Shown piece by piece: positions 1-11,308 of a stretch of 64,000 nucleotides of DNA (positions within the stretch are counted from its first letter, which is position 1; the number at the start of each line of letters is the position of its first letter). The position numbers and the translations under genes were made by a program. The stretch lies in contig NC_060207.1 of assembly GCF_021130785.1 (NCBI RefSeq), positions 8,821,501 to 8,885,500 of the forward strand. The letters run 5' to 3'. The notes beneath the pieces were generated by a model. The model was not told where the DNA came from. It worked only from the letters and a program-made list of their open reading frames with translations, and did not search any database. Source of the stretch: Homalodisca vitripennis. Lineage: Eukaryota > Arthropoda > Insecta > Hemiptera > Cicadellidae.

Positions 1-149
1 AATATATGGTTGAACTTAAAGCTTGACTTTTAGATCGCTTTATAATAAAATACATGTACGTGTATAATGGCTTTATAATAAGAATACTCAGATTTTCTTG
101 ATCGTGACAACAAGGCAAACTCTACATCGGTGTTAAGAATATTGAACTT

Positions 150-205
150 GAACCAGAAGTGCAAATACATGGCCAAGGCTTACGTAAAGCGTGCGAAGCC
201 GCGGG
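150..205 (+). mobile_element. Helitron 3'-end remnant
   Basis: The stretch gcgtgcgaagccgcggga near 190 matches the sub-terminal part of the Helitron-like end at 29466-29496 (gcgtgcgaagacgcggga). It lacks the terminal CTAG and runs directly into the start of the next element, so it is a decayed 3' end. The fragment is short, so the family assignment rests on its similarity to the better-preserved end at 29.5 kb. Confidence 0.4.
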
Positions 206-300
206 AATAAATGCGAATGTTTGTTTGTATGTTCCGTTATAACTCTAGAACCAATGCACGAAACATCGTGAAATTTTGTACAGTGATTCTACACGTTCCT

Positions 301-443
301 GGAAGTAACATAGGCATACTTTTAGAGAGGTGGCTGTCTAAACTTATCTGCTGGAAGTAACATAGGCATATTTTTAGAGAGGTGGCTGTCTAAACTTATT
401 TGCTGGAAGTAACATAGGCATATTTTTAGGGAGGTGGCTGCTT
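301..443. repeat. 52-bp minisatellite, about 2.7 copies
   Basis: Units starting ggaagtaacataggcat begin at 301, 353 and 405, an exact 52-bp period with only a few substitutions (for example acttttaga against atttttaga, and a ggga change in the third unit). The third unit breaks off after gtggctg. A 70-codon minus-strand ORF across it is a by-product of the repeat. Confidence 0.9.
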
Positions 444-469
444 CACTGTTGATGCCAGCTCCATTTCCT

Positions 470-514
470 CCACACACGCATGCACGCACGGACGCACGCA
501 CACACACACACACA
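470..514. repeat. CA/CG-rich microsatellite
   Basis: Imperfect alternating purine-pyrimidine tract built from cacg, gcacg and (ca)n, ending in a CA run of about 9 dinucleotides. It lies inside the Helitron-like element just after the 52-bp minisatellite. Confidence 0.85.
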
Positions 515-700
515 AAATTATTAAAATCTGTCATTGTTACATAGTTCCACGACTTGATTCATTGTAAAGATGAAAGGTATAGAATACATAGTTATAATTA
601 TGAAATTGATAAAAATCTATTTTCAAATTATCAAGCAGTAAAGATATTAATTTTGCAAAAAATTATTGAAGTGCGCAGCGAAGCGCGCCGGGTCCGCTAG

Positions 701-3700
701 TATTTTAATAAGTGGCCTTTAGAATATGTAAACGCTGACGTGGCAGAGGGATAGTGTGAGGATGTTTCCAAAGTTATGTTTAAGGCAAGTTATTTATGGG
801 CGATGTTCTTAAGATACAAAAATCAAAGTGACCGTAATTAAAGCCTTCACGTTTTGGTTTTTATGAAACTCTCTCCATGAAGAAAATATGGAAATATTAT
901 TTTAGAATCATACGCGATTTTGTGGTATTTATATGTCTAGAATGTATTTTTCCCTTCTCATCTAAATTTTGTATGGTGTATACAGTGGTGTAATAGTCGG
1001 TTTGATTTAGTTGTTTCCAGTTCTATCTGAACTTTGAACTTGAAGGAGCTCACGTGGTTTCAAGTTTCAGGGAGTATAATTAGTATTCGTGTGGTTGAAA
1101 ACAATCCTTTAAATAAACGATGTAAGAACTCATAGACACATTAAACTGTTTAATAGTATTCGCGGATTTATTATCACTATGGTGAATTTACATCTCCACA
1201 TTATTATTTATACAGACATATTCAGGTCCTCCAGGATAAACATTTTATTGACATCTAGTAAGAAAGTCAATAAACCTAGTTTTGTGCCAGAGCGTGTGAA
1301 TATATTTTTGTATTCATGCGTTCATCTCATTCATTTCTAAACACCTTCACGACGACATGAGACATGTACTGACTTTAGAACAACCGAGGAGTGGTAGTTA
1401 TGTAAGCTCACCTTAGTTAATGTCTTTAATAAGTTGCATTTCGTACTAATTGGTATACTAGCTATTTATAGCTAAATATTTATTAAAAATACACGTTTTA
1501 TAATAATTTTATTATCATATAACATTAAACACACATCTATCGTTAATACAATATAAAAAATATTTTACATGTAGTATTAAAGGTTTTTACAGAAAAATTA
1601 GCTTAACTTTAAGCTGTGTAATATTCAAGGAATTAGTATAAGTAATTAAAAGTTAATTTCCGTGTCATATTATTTGTTTTCACCATTACTGTAGGAAAAC
1701 TAATATGTAAAAAATATTAAACTTGAGCTATGCGAACAATACAACAGCAATGAAAGTAATTTTTATAGAATGTAAATTCTAAATACAAAAACCAAGCAAA
1801 TACAAAAATGGCATTTACTTGTGTTTTTTAGGTGAATCTGAAGGATGTTGGGTAAAAATATTTTATTCACTAGGCACTCAATCTGCTCAGTTTTAACGGA
1901 CCGAGGTACTTAATTGTACTTGATACTTGATTGTAAAATCATGGACAAATGTAAAACCACACTGTTTGAGCAGACTGGTATTATGCAGAAACTATCAAAA
2001 GTAAGCTATTAATAATGAAGAAACTGATATAATGCCAAAATCATTATAACAGTAGAAATGAACAACACCTCTCAAGATACAGTCCAAGGAGTGCTAGGAT
2101 TGAAGAGGAATGAACAGTGTGATGTTCAGATGTATAATTAAAAAACTGTTTACAAGATGTTACTGTTTACTGTTGAGAGAGAAATAAGGAGAGGATGTCT
2201 TATAGGAGAGGAAGTAATGTTATCGTATTCATATATCCTTTTGTTTGGATAAAACTCTTTGATGACTTACTGAGCAAGAGGCATATCTGCTTCGGCTATC
2301 AACATGAAAAAATCAAAATCTGTGCGCTGTCATCTCATCCAGAATAGATCGGACTGCAAGAGTAAATTTAGCTCGACTGTGGGACTAAGCATTAAACCCA
2401 CCAAAATTACTCTAGGATCGTTTAGCAAGAAACTGAATCTAATAACCAAGAAATGTTTTGGAGATGTCCTAGCGTGGGCTTTATCTATGTATTTTCTATA
2501 AAATACATAGATACAGGAACTGACAAGGACTAACAAAGAAAAAAACCTACATATTGAATAAATTACAAAGAAATTCACCTCATCTTTATATGTGCACGAA
2601 TATGTATATGTGGGGGAGATAAAGCATAGTATTACGACCAAAGAATATTATACGGTTTAAGGCTGTATATTGTGAAAGTGAAACAGAATATCATATGATT
2701 AAATTAGATTAATAAATTAATAACCAGGTTAATAAAATAAGATAGGCTACCAGAAGTAAGGCACTAAACAATGCAGCCCTTAAACGTTCTCCGGGGTCCT
2801 TAACCTTTACTTTTGATAGTGAAAAAAGCTGTAAAATGAGCATTAATCAAAATAGCATCAATAAAAATAGGAGTTAAATACGATAAATATGTTTTAATAG
2901 ACCACTAATCTCAAAGATCTGCTTAATGACGTTAGGGCAAGGAAATATAACTTTATAATAAACTGGGGCTGAGCACCAAAAAGGAATGGGGGGAAAATAT
3001 ATACAGCCAACTTTCGTGTTATATCATTACGTAGTATGCACACTGGTAGAAAGTTACTAAGGGAATCACAGGAGGGATTTGGAATAAACTCAGCATTTTT
3101 GGGAGAATTGCTCATTATTTCTCAGGTATAAAGTAAATAAAAGAGAAATCAGAGCAATGAATTCTCGCGTCATTAGTTCTGATACAGTGTGAAACTCTAG
3201 TTGATGTAGGAAGCATAGTTGATAACTTCCCCTTTTCATTGTAGGCACAAGTTAAGGGGAACGAAGAAGCTAACAAACCAAAAAAAGGTCAATCATTGAA
3301 TAGGGCTGACATTCTGATGCCCTATGTACTGCACTCTTGATAGGAAAACTCGGGGAAAGAAAAGATCACCAAGGAAGAAACGTTTATGTCAGTAAACCGA
3401 TACTAAGACAAGCAAAATAGCTAATTGGGAATCATGAATGAAAACGAGCTGAAAACCTTTCCAGACTCAATAGGAACCGGCTAAGTGCATTAACGGGCTT
3501 CCTTTACGGAATTGGGGAGCACAATAGATCTTTTCGATCGTGTTGGCTTTCTTTCCCCTCTGATTCAATACAATTCCATAGTAAAGTTTTAGTACCAGCT
3601 ACACAATGCCACCTACATGAAACTATGCAACTTACAGAGGCCTAAGGTTTAAAACTTGGTGTTGCGGTACTGAATGGGATAGAGAGATGGGAATTTCCGA

Positions 3701-4373
3701 AAATTTAAATAATTTTCTCCAGGTTGGCTTGGAAAAATATCACCACTCACATGACGGACCCCCATTTTTTTTAACGTCCAAGAGTTACTGGAATAGTGCT
3801 ATTAATTCAGATGGGATACGGTGAAGAACGTTTATCCCATTCACCATGACTAATTACAGATACATTGTCCTCAACATTCAAACAAACAATATGTCATTTT
3901 AGTACATGATTCCTCTTATATCCCGTCTTTGGTATCAGTGGGTACCATGGCGCCCCTCTGTTGGAAGTCAGAAGATTAAGAAGTTTTTGTGGAATTTTAA
4001 AATTAAACGTCGGCATTCCCCAATAATTAATTACTTACCATATAGGTAAACATTACTCGTGAAATTCCTTTTGACTGTTTACGCTTCGAATTCTGATAAA
4101 GGCAAACACCATTCTTGACATTACGTAAGGATAGGTTGTTTTGGGTAAGCATCACCGATCACAGGGTGATGCAGAACATCTCGTAATCAGTTTTTTAAAT
4201 TTTAAGTATGAATTCTCGGAGGTTACGAACTTCGAGGCTAACTGCAAAAAGTAGGGGTTTCCTTCAGCCAGGCAGGATTTTGAACTGCATAAGATCATTG
4301 ATATCACAGATTTTTTAAAAAAATTTTAAGTACAACTAAGGATGCCTGGTGACATTCATCCCGTATAAAATAT
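701..4373. other. No supported gene; A+T-rich spacer
   Basis: No coding sequence, RNA gene or recognised transposon end is supported here. Short ORFs at 2304-2501 (+, 65 codons) and 2330-2641 (-, 103 codons) overlap antisense and match nothing I recognise. A perfect 11-bp stem with a 4-nt loop (ctatgtatttt / aaaatacatag) lies at 2485-2510. The 2.7-3.6 kb part is slightly richer in G+C and could be an old decayed repeat. Confidence 0.6.
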
Positions 4374-4433
4374 AGAAATATATATATTATCCTTATATAT
4401 ATCCTTATATATATATATATATATAAGGATGAG
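4374..4433. repeat. TA-rich palindrome
   Basis: Within a TA-rich tract, bases 4401-4430 form a perfect 30-bp palindrome: atcctta, then TA repeats, then taaggat. Two further tccttatata half-units precede it. This is consistent with TA-microsatellite slippage around a small inverted repeat. Confidence 0.85.
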
Positions 4434-5429
4434 CTGTACTAGAGCGATGAGAAAGTACTTTTCGTTCATCTTATTTCATAGTTGTTTTACATAATTTATT
4501 AATACAAATTAAAAACATTCCAATTAACACAATTTATATAGAAACTCTTTCATACATTTTACTATAAAATGTGAATATTATGCGTAGCTAAGGTTATTCA
4601 TCTGCTTTATGGAATAAAACCATACTATGCCCAACTATATTCCCAATATACGTAAGTTAGGAATATTTTTGGTATTCATATTGTATGGCAAACTCATCAT
4701 ATTCCGATTACATAACATTATAAAATGTAAGATCATATGGAATGGTGACAACAAAGGACCTGACTGAATCCTCAACATTTATGAGAAGGACAGTTATGTC
4801 TTTAATCCTCAATATCCTCAAAATTGTTGTTCAAAGATCAATTAAGCTACAAATGTCTCTTGTATGTTTTAAAATTTTGAGGGAATAAGAAGTGGAAAGC
4901 TATTGGGTAGGGTTTAATATATATGTTTTCCTTTAATTTAAAACGCGATCAAAAAATAAATAATAATTATCTTTCCGATACGGTTGAATGCGTTTGAAAA
5001 AAATTTACGTCGTCTCTTCATAAAGTATTATTCCTTCTTGTGTGCACTTATTGTAAATTGGGCTCATCGTATTTTCTTCATTACTCATGTTATTATTTCG
5101 AGCTGCATCTAGCATAATAGTTCCATATAGAATTTAATAGTAATACAGCATTAACATAAAATACAGATGTTTAATGTGAATATGAGTGATTCGAATTTCT
5201 CCAAAAAAGATGTATAAAAAACCATTTTAATAATAAACTATGTTTAAGTTGTATTAGTCAAAAGAGTAAGGAAGATTTCTACCCTAGTCCGTAAGATTTG
5301 TCGTTTTAAAGCTTATATTCGTTTAAATGCATTGCTTCAGAAAGCCTTGCTCAACCTAGACTCTTGAAATCTACGAGTATATTGTTTAATCTTTTACAAT
5401 TTCCTAATTTCGGCTTGCCTTCAAGAAAA
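4434..5429. other. No feature seen
   Basis: A+T-rich sequence without a supported ORF, RNA gene, tandem repeat or transposon terminus. Confidence 0.6.
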
Positions 5430-6180
5430 TTGATCTGGTATATTCTACACCTGGACCCATCATCTTCTAGCACCTGGTCTGTGAAATATTTGTCCATTTC
5501 AAAGTTCATAAGTAAACCTTTGACCCTTTAGCTTTCAGCATCTAGAACCTTTCGGGATGTGGTGTTATTAGTTCCTGGAAGCTTCCTATCCATAAAGTAA
5601 CAGATTCCAGGGTGAGCATTTGTTATTATAGAATACACTCCAAGGCTCTGCAAGATTTTGATGCTGGAAGATCTCTGCCTTGATAAGCACTTAGCCTCTG
5701 GTAGGCCCTGGTCTTAAGCAACCTTAAGAACTCCTGTACTGTGGGAACATCGTCCGACTGAGAGCTTTCGATCTGTAGGTACTCTCTCATCTTTGAAGAC
5801 CTCAAAATCCAAAAAAATACGAGTACTCTTTGAATTTCCTGCTACAAAGAGCACAAGGCTTTCTTTACAGAAAGCTTCCTTACACTATGTAATTTATTAC
5901 TCTAGAAATTCTAGCGTCTGGCCAATACCGGTTTCTCGCATTATCAATCTCGGTTTCTAAAAGCTTTCAGTACATGACAGCTTCCGGCATATTTGAGAGC
6001 TCGGTCTCTGATCTATGGGGATCTATCTTGAGGAATGACGATGTATCAGCTATTGTACGTTCTCAGATTATCGCAAGTTCGGTCTCTTTAAGTGAGCTTC
6101 CGGACTCTGGGGATTTGGCCACTAAGAGCTTCCGGCCTCTGGAAGCTTCCGACATCTAGATCCTTCCATGTCCAAAAACC
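5430..6180. repeat. Possible decayed short-motif repeat
   Basis: Variants of agcttccggcctctgg recur irregularly (for example near 5575, 5967, 6104, 6128 and 6140), together with gagctcggtctctg-type segments. The spacing is uneven and most copies are strongly diverged, so this is at best an old minisatellite. A 61-codon ORF at 5974-6159 falls in it and is rich in Ser, Leu and Asp as a result. No protein family is recognised. Confidence 0.25.
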
Positions 6181-7399
6181 TTCTAGTATTTAGGAAAATA
6201 TGACTTATATAAACCGTTATGCACGGAAATTTCCAGCTCATTCTACAAGTAATGCTCTGTGATTAAGAAAGCTTGATGGTCCTTACGAAACTCCAACTTT
6301 TCAACTGTCTTAAATTTAGATGTATAAGTTTGAAGGAAGCCTTTATAACATACTATTCATAATATTGAAATTATTATTAACCTGAAAACATGGCACTTTG
6401 ATCTACAAGGCGTTCAGAAGCTGTTTTTAGTTACCTCACTTTTATATTCAGTCATAATGTCTATCGTAATTGTATGGTAACTTCTATTTATTGTAACTCA
6501 TTCTAAGACTATGCTCCTCTGGACCAATACTACTCTGAAACTATCCTTCACCAAAATATAGCATTTTAACATATAAATTAAGTTTTGGTTCCAATCCAAA
6601 CATCCACAAAACTTGCAGAATAGATTATTACAAAGTGCGTACAGTACATAAGAGATTCTCATTCTTCACCTTAAGGTCAAAATACTATTTCCTAAATTAC
6701 AGTTTATAGCAAGTAATGTACATTCCAACTTTTGTTTATCCATCTATTCCTAAAATAATCAACAATACTTGGAGATAATTTTGTTGGTTCTTCGCCTTTG
6801 CCCCCTAAACCAAAATGAATTACAGATATCTGTCACATTGGTCAGATGTAGGAAAGTTTAAAACTTATTGCTCGGAAGTTATGCTCTTTTTTATCGGGAA
6901 TATTTATTCTACGCTAAGTTTTGTTAAAATTAATGGATCTAGTCCATCACTCTTGTGAAGAAATTAGAGTTAGTCTTGGGAATCACTACCCTTGGATCCA
7001 AGGTCACTCACCTAGTACCCTTCACTTTTTCCAATTACATGTTTGTACAATCAGAAAGTTCAAATCAGTTTTCTCTAAAATAGTTTAAGAATTGCAGGCG
7101 TAATATAGATGATACTTAATAAAACGAACCATCTAGAGATGTTTATGACACAATATATTGCTTTTTTCACAAAGGTTCTTAAATATTACTACAGATATGA
7201 AAACAACGTTAAAATCAAATGTGTTGCAAAATAAGTGTTGCTTTCGATCTCCCTATTTATTGACAGTTTATTGTTTAATTTATGGTATTTTATATATTCA
7301 AAAGTTTGTAAATAATGGTGTTTGGATGTTTGATACTCAGTCACTCATAGTCCAATACCTTATCTAGCTCACTTTATAACTGATAAAGTGTTAAGGAAA
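6181..7399. other. No feature seen
   Basis: A+T-rich sequence. The 69-codon ORF at 7158-7367 has low-complexity A+T-driven composition and is not supported. Confidence 0.55.
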
Positions 7400-7575
7400 G
7401 TAGAAGCCGGCCCCCTTAAGCCTTATTCTGCCCGTCCTCATTGGCCATGACCTCTGAGAAAATCTTACTTAACAGAAAAGGAGGAGAGTCGATATAGCAC
7501 AAGGTTCATTGTACTAATAAAAAGTGCTCACGGACTGGATTTGAACCTGTGCGGTCTCAACTCGTATGCGTTAAA
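7400..7575 (-). mobile_element. tRNA-derived SINE-like fragment
   Basis: The + strand has ggatttgaacc at 7537-7547, the exact reverse complement of a polymerase III B box (ggttcaaatcc). Just upstream on the minus strand lies a tRNA-like stretch (acgcatacgagttgagaccg). The A box is poor and no cloverleaf can be drawn, so this is not a working tRNA gene. The moderately G+C-rich sequence down to about 7400 would be the SINE body. SINE identity is inferred from the B box and the context. Confidence 0.4.
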
Positions 7576-8619
7576 TTAAATTTTAATTGTTGAACATTTT
7601 AAAAATAAATCTCTTTAAATCAAATTTAAGTGAGATTGGATGAACGTTATGTCTAAGACTCGTCAAGACAGTAATAATATTATTGCGTCTTCTTAAAAAA
7701 ATTACAGAGTCTATTCGATTTTTAAAAATTAGCGACATTCTCTGTCTTACAATTTCAGACTAATTGAAGCCGCAAGATGAAAACCCTTTTGAGGAATTAT
7801 GATGGTGTTAATAAGATAAATGACTCATACTGATGAGAGAATATAAAGGAAACTTCATATGGTGATTATATATGTTGGTGACAAAATGAACGCTCAATTA
7901 CAATCGTGCATGATTAAAATTGAAAGTAATCAATGAGCATTTAATCTGAATCCCTCGTTATTCTAAAATTATTACCTGAATTCGGTTTTGAATATTATAT
8001 GCCTTATGTTCAAAATTAACATTGTATAAACATTTAAGTCCAAGTAGGCTCAGGAAGCTACGAAAACAATGTTCTTAGAGTTTTGTTATTGAAGAGTCCT
8101 CTACAAAACTCTACAGTGGGCAAAATCACGATATTAAAGAAGTGTTCTAATTAGACTATTCATAAAAGTAGTTAAAGATTAATTTATAATTACGGTATGG
8201 AAAGAGATAATAAGGCAAGGTTTAGAGAAAACCCAATCAAGTATAAATATGAGCTATGAAACGGTTGAGATCTTTAAAAATTGTGAGAGAAATGTAAGAG
8301 TTGGAATTTAGTAATATTGGCACCCACCTTGAGTCATATTCAGCACTTTGTACACTTTAGTTATGAATTTTTTTGAGGAATGTGTTTGTGATGATGAGTT
8401 GGAATATTGAAGTGCAAGAACTGTACTAAAATACAGCCAGGTGAGTTTGGCTGAAAATTCTCCGTTTGGAGGTGAAGGTTACCAATAAAATAAGACTTGG
8501 ACGTAAAAACTGTGACTATTTGTGTTTAGGGGTGAATGTATACAGTTCTAACATTTAAAGGTGACTGATTAATTTTTAAACAGTGCAACAATCTGTAGGT
8601 GAATATGAATGGTCCATTG
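7576..8619. other. Upstream flank of the 8.6-kb island
   Basis: A+T-rich, with no supported ORF. A good donor-like site, gccag|gtgagt, lies at 8440/8441, but no matching acceptor or open frame defines an exon before it. Confidence 0.4.
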
Positions 8620-9000
8620 AAGTGATGCTGTGGGTGGTGGTGTGAGGGGTGAGGGGGGGTGCGAGCTGCTGCCAGGGTAGGGCGCGCTCGACCCGGCAGT
8701 TGAGACTCGACTCTCGGAGTGTGATGGTGGGATAAGATCGTGGTGGGATGACAGCACAGGGTCGCCATCATGTTCGCGATGACGGAGTATTTCGGCGAGT
8801 TCGCCTTGGCGAGGTGAGTGTACAGCTCGGCAGCAGCTAGCTGAGCGAGCGAAGCGAGTGTGATACGTGTCACGCGAAAGTGCTTGCAGTGGCCAGTGCC
8901 GGTACCCAGTTGGATAGCTCTCAGTTCCTCCAAGAAGACGAAGTCGTTTCTACAAAGAAGGGATGTTGGAGGTGTCGAGAAAACACGCAGCGTTGTGCAT
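8620..9000 (+). promoter_or_regulatory. CpG-rich island, probable promoter and first-exon region
   Basis: Base composition changes abruptly from about two-thirds A+T to G+C-rich, with many CpG dinucleotides (cgcgctcgacccgg, gttcgcgatgacgg, gagcgagcgaagcgag). Initiator-like tcagtt occurs near 8915. The island contains the coding first exon at 8770-8813 and leads into a sequence that looks like insect 5' untranslated sequence. No TATA box in a convincing position was seen. Promoter function is inferred from composition and from the exon it contains. Confidence 0.45.
8770..8813 (+). CDS. Candidate first coding exon of an unidentified gene
   Basis: The ATG at 8770 has A at -3. It is the first Met after an in-frame TGA seven codons upstream. 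The frame reads MFAMTEYFGEFALA plus two bases of a fifteenth codon and ends at gcgag|gtgagt, a consensus splice donor (phase 2). Thirteen of the fourteen codons end in G or C, against an A+T-rich background, which is the pattern of a real exon and not of chance. The peptide has no signal sequence or recognisable domain, and I cannot name the protein. The next exon is not identified. Direct joining to the candidate exon at 32367 would give an immediate stop, so other exons would be needed. A long minus-strand ORF over the same bases looks like its shadow. Confidence 0.45.
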
Positions 9001-9675
9001 CAAATCAGTGGCAATATTTCAGTGCTAAATTTTGTTCTGTTAAATTTTGCAAGAATAATTCATAGTTTACTCTAGTTACGAGATTTGTGTAATTTCAGTC
9101 ACAAACGTTTAATCTCACACGTTTTTCAGTTTCTTTTGTTTATCCTGTGACGTGAAAACAACTGCCGTAAAAAAGTGTGCAAGAGTGCAAGTGGTGTGAA
9201 AAGCAAGATAATAAGTTGAAGATAAGGTGGAAAGAATATGCAGATATGCGGTGTGCGCAGGCGCGGCTGCGAGGTTGTGCGTGTAAAGAATACGTCCGAC
9301 CATCCCTGAGTTTCGAACAAATCTCAAACGGTTCAAACCCCTCCCACTATAGCCGTGCCGGCTTAAGTGAACTACTGAATAGAATTACGACGGAGATGAA
9401 TGTCCCTGCTTAACACCCACTGACGACTTTATAGCTTCCATTGGCTTTTCTTTTATAACTCTTGAGGCTTTTAAAATTTTTTATTGTGTCTGTATTTGAA
9501 ATGCATTTTTAAGTAATTTTATTTAAAAGTTTAAGTAATTTTAAAAATACTTTCATGAAAACTATCTTTCAAAATATTGCTAAAATTTTACAGTTCGTTA
9601 AACTGCTTACATAGTGTTATAAGGATCTATGTAACCGACATACTATGGAATGTATTATTTAAGATTTTGAGACAG
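8850..9675 (+). other. Possible long 5' exon (mostly untranslated) ending in a strong donor
   Basis: From the CpG island onward the sequence has the look of an arthropod 5' leader, with stretches such as gtgtgcaagagtgcaagtgg, and its G+C content falls gradually. It reaches gagacag|gtaagtt at 9675/9676, a perfect donor. A transcript starting near 8.85 kb and spliced here would be an alternative to one spliced at 8813. Without RNA evidence the choice cannot be made. Several short frames lie in the leader. Confidence 0.3.
9246..9413 (+). CDS. Small ORF (55 aa) in the possible 5' leader
   Basis: ATG at 9246, stop at 9411-9413. The N-terminal third is rich in Arg, Cys and Ala, and the rest is rich in Ser, Asn and Leu. 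The frame is open upstream of the ATG as well. No family is recognised. It could be an upstream ORF in the leader or a chance frame in G+C-richer DNA. Confidence 0.12.
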   Translation: MRCAQARLRGCACKEYVRPSLSFEQISNGSNPSHYSRAGLSELLNRITTEMNVPA

Positions 9676-11308
9676 GTAAGTTAATAATGTTCATAAATTA
9701 AATCATCCCTCTACACTACTCATCCCATGTACAATAAATATGCCACAATTGTATTTTTAATACATACGATTTGAAAACCAAAAACATTGACACGGTTATA
9801 AAAATAGGGTACATAAACATATTTCCAAAATAATTGTACCGTTGAGTTCACAGAACAATCTTAAACATCACCATTTCCAAAATGTAAACGACCCTTTCAT
9901 TCTAGGAACGAACGTTGATCTCCCCTCCACCCAATTTACCGTAGTCTGTATGAAGTTAAGCATACACTAGGGCCTACTTAAGGCCTATATAGAATTCAGA
10001 ACAAGGACCTTTTTTCCCGGACGCGCTAGTATGCAGCATTACTCTGGCCGACATTCTTGTTTCTAGGACATAAATCTTCCGATGTCATTATGGCTAGGAC
10101 TAGAATTCTAATAAATACAAATAGTTTACTTCCTGAGATATTTTTCCCAATAAAACCGTTTAAAATAATTAAAGCATCACTCTTTCTGAAGATTTTTTTA
10201 AAAATAGATAACGATTAAAAAACTTGCTATATGTTCATATTATTTAATAAACGGTAAAGGCACTTTTTGTGGGGTGTAGGTTTTTCATTGCAATTCTTTT
10301 TATTGCATAAGGTACACAGAACTACATCGTAATTTTCAATATAGAATAAATCTAAACATAAACGTGAAAGTGCTATGAATAAAATAAAATTTCATAGCAC
10401 TCAAAAGAAATAAATAAGTACACAAAAACTATTACTTACATTAAAATTTAAAAGCCACATTCAGAGAGGAATTTATTTACAATTTCCATACAATGTCTTC
10501 AATATTAATTACCTCCTCAGGTTCCTTTTAAAAACGTTCCCCTCACAAACATCTCAAATTTTAAGGGAGCGTATTACAAAAAATTACACCCGCGTGCATC
10601 ACCCTGGTCTCGTGCAGGGTCAAACGACGATTATTAAAAGCATCTCTTTATCTATTAAAAGCAGTCTTAAGGCAGTCGTTGGGTCTATTAAGATTTCAGA
10701 CAAATTAAAACCGCTATTTGCAGCCTTTCCCATACTTTTTCGTACGATCCAATCGCAAATCCAATTTATGTAGTTTAAACTATTCATACGATCAAATGTT
10801 GGTTTGTATTCCTCTAAAGCGATTTAGACAACAACAATTGTAACAGATTTTAACGTACAAGTTTAGCGACAGTACGTTCTACTTTTAAAAAGTATAATTG
10901 GAGATCAACGTAATGTTCGGGCTGTTGAGAACATAAGAATGTAAATGATTACGAGTTTTTAGTAAAAATTCCAGTCCTAAATAAAAACATAGTATAATCA
11001 ATCACAAATTCTGCTGCTGACATCGAAAATCCACTGCTTATACAGTATCAATCATTCTTCTAGTGGTCATAGATACCAAACTTAGCATGAAATTATTCGG
11101 GGACTGTCCATCCCAACTGTAAGATCTGCCGGTTTCTAGCAGTCCTTGCATGACGAAGAGTCGTACGCTTATTTCACCTAGTGGTATTATATAGCATTAG
11201 AAGTATTTGATCAATTGGCCTTACTTGTATCATATAGACATTGATTGAGTTTGATAGAATTTTTGTCATATTGGTATCAAGGCGTTATTAAAAATATTCG
11301 GCAATCGC
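9676..11308. other. Probable intron or spacer, no gene seen
   Basis: A+T-rich with no supported ORF. A perfect 11-bp stem (agtgctatgaa / ttcatagcact) lies at 10369-10379 and 10391-10401. If the gene at 8.77 kb is real, this is its first intron. Confidence 0.5.

Larger units (their letters stand above)
206..700 (+). mobile_element. Helitron-like element, 5'-truncated, with internal minisatellite
   Basis: The right end reads gcgcagcgaagcgc, then ggtccgctag, followed by t. This is the CTAG|T terminus with a short upstream GC hairpin that is typical of Helitron 3' ends. The left end (aaatgcgaatgtttgtttg) resembles the 5' sub-terminal region of the element at 29.2 kb (aaaatgaatgtttgtgtg), but the 5' TC and the TATATA lead-in are missing. 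No helicase or Rep coding sequence is visible, so it is non-autonomous. A 52-bp minisatellite and a CA-rich microsatellite sit inside it. Confidence 0.5.

Noticed and set aside
2304..2641. Antisense pair of ORFs (65 and 103 codons)
   Set aside because: They overlap on opposite strands, show A+T-driven composition, and have neither splice context nor a recognised family.
7525..7575. Functional tRNA gene
   Set aside because: Only the B box is good; acceptor and D arms cannot be paired.
7820..7870. Hammerhead-ribozyme-like ctgatgag ... gaaac
   Set aside because: The stem between the two conserved parts does not pair, and the outer helices are poor.
8526..8933. 135-codon minus-strand ORF over the CpG island
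   Set aside because: It lies antisense to the better-supported exon, has low-complexity His/Pro/Ser stretches and no recognised domain, and is explained by the G+C-rich composition.
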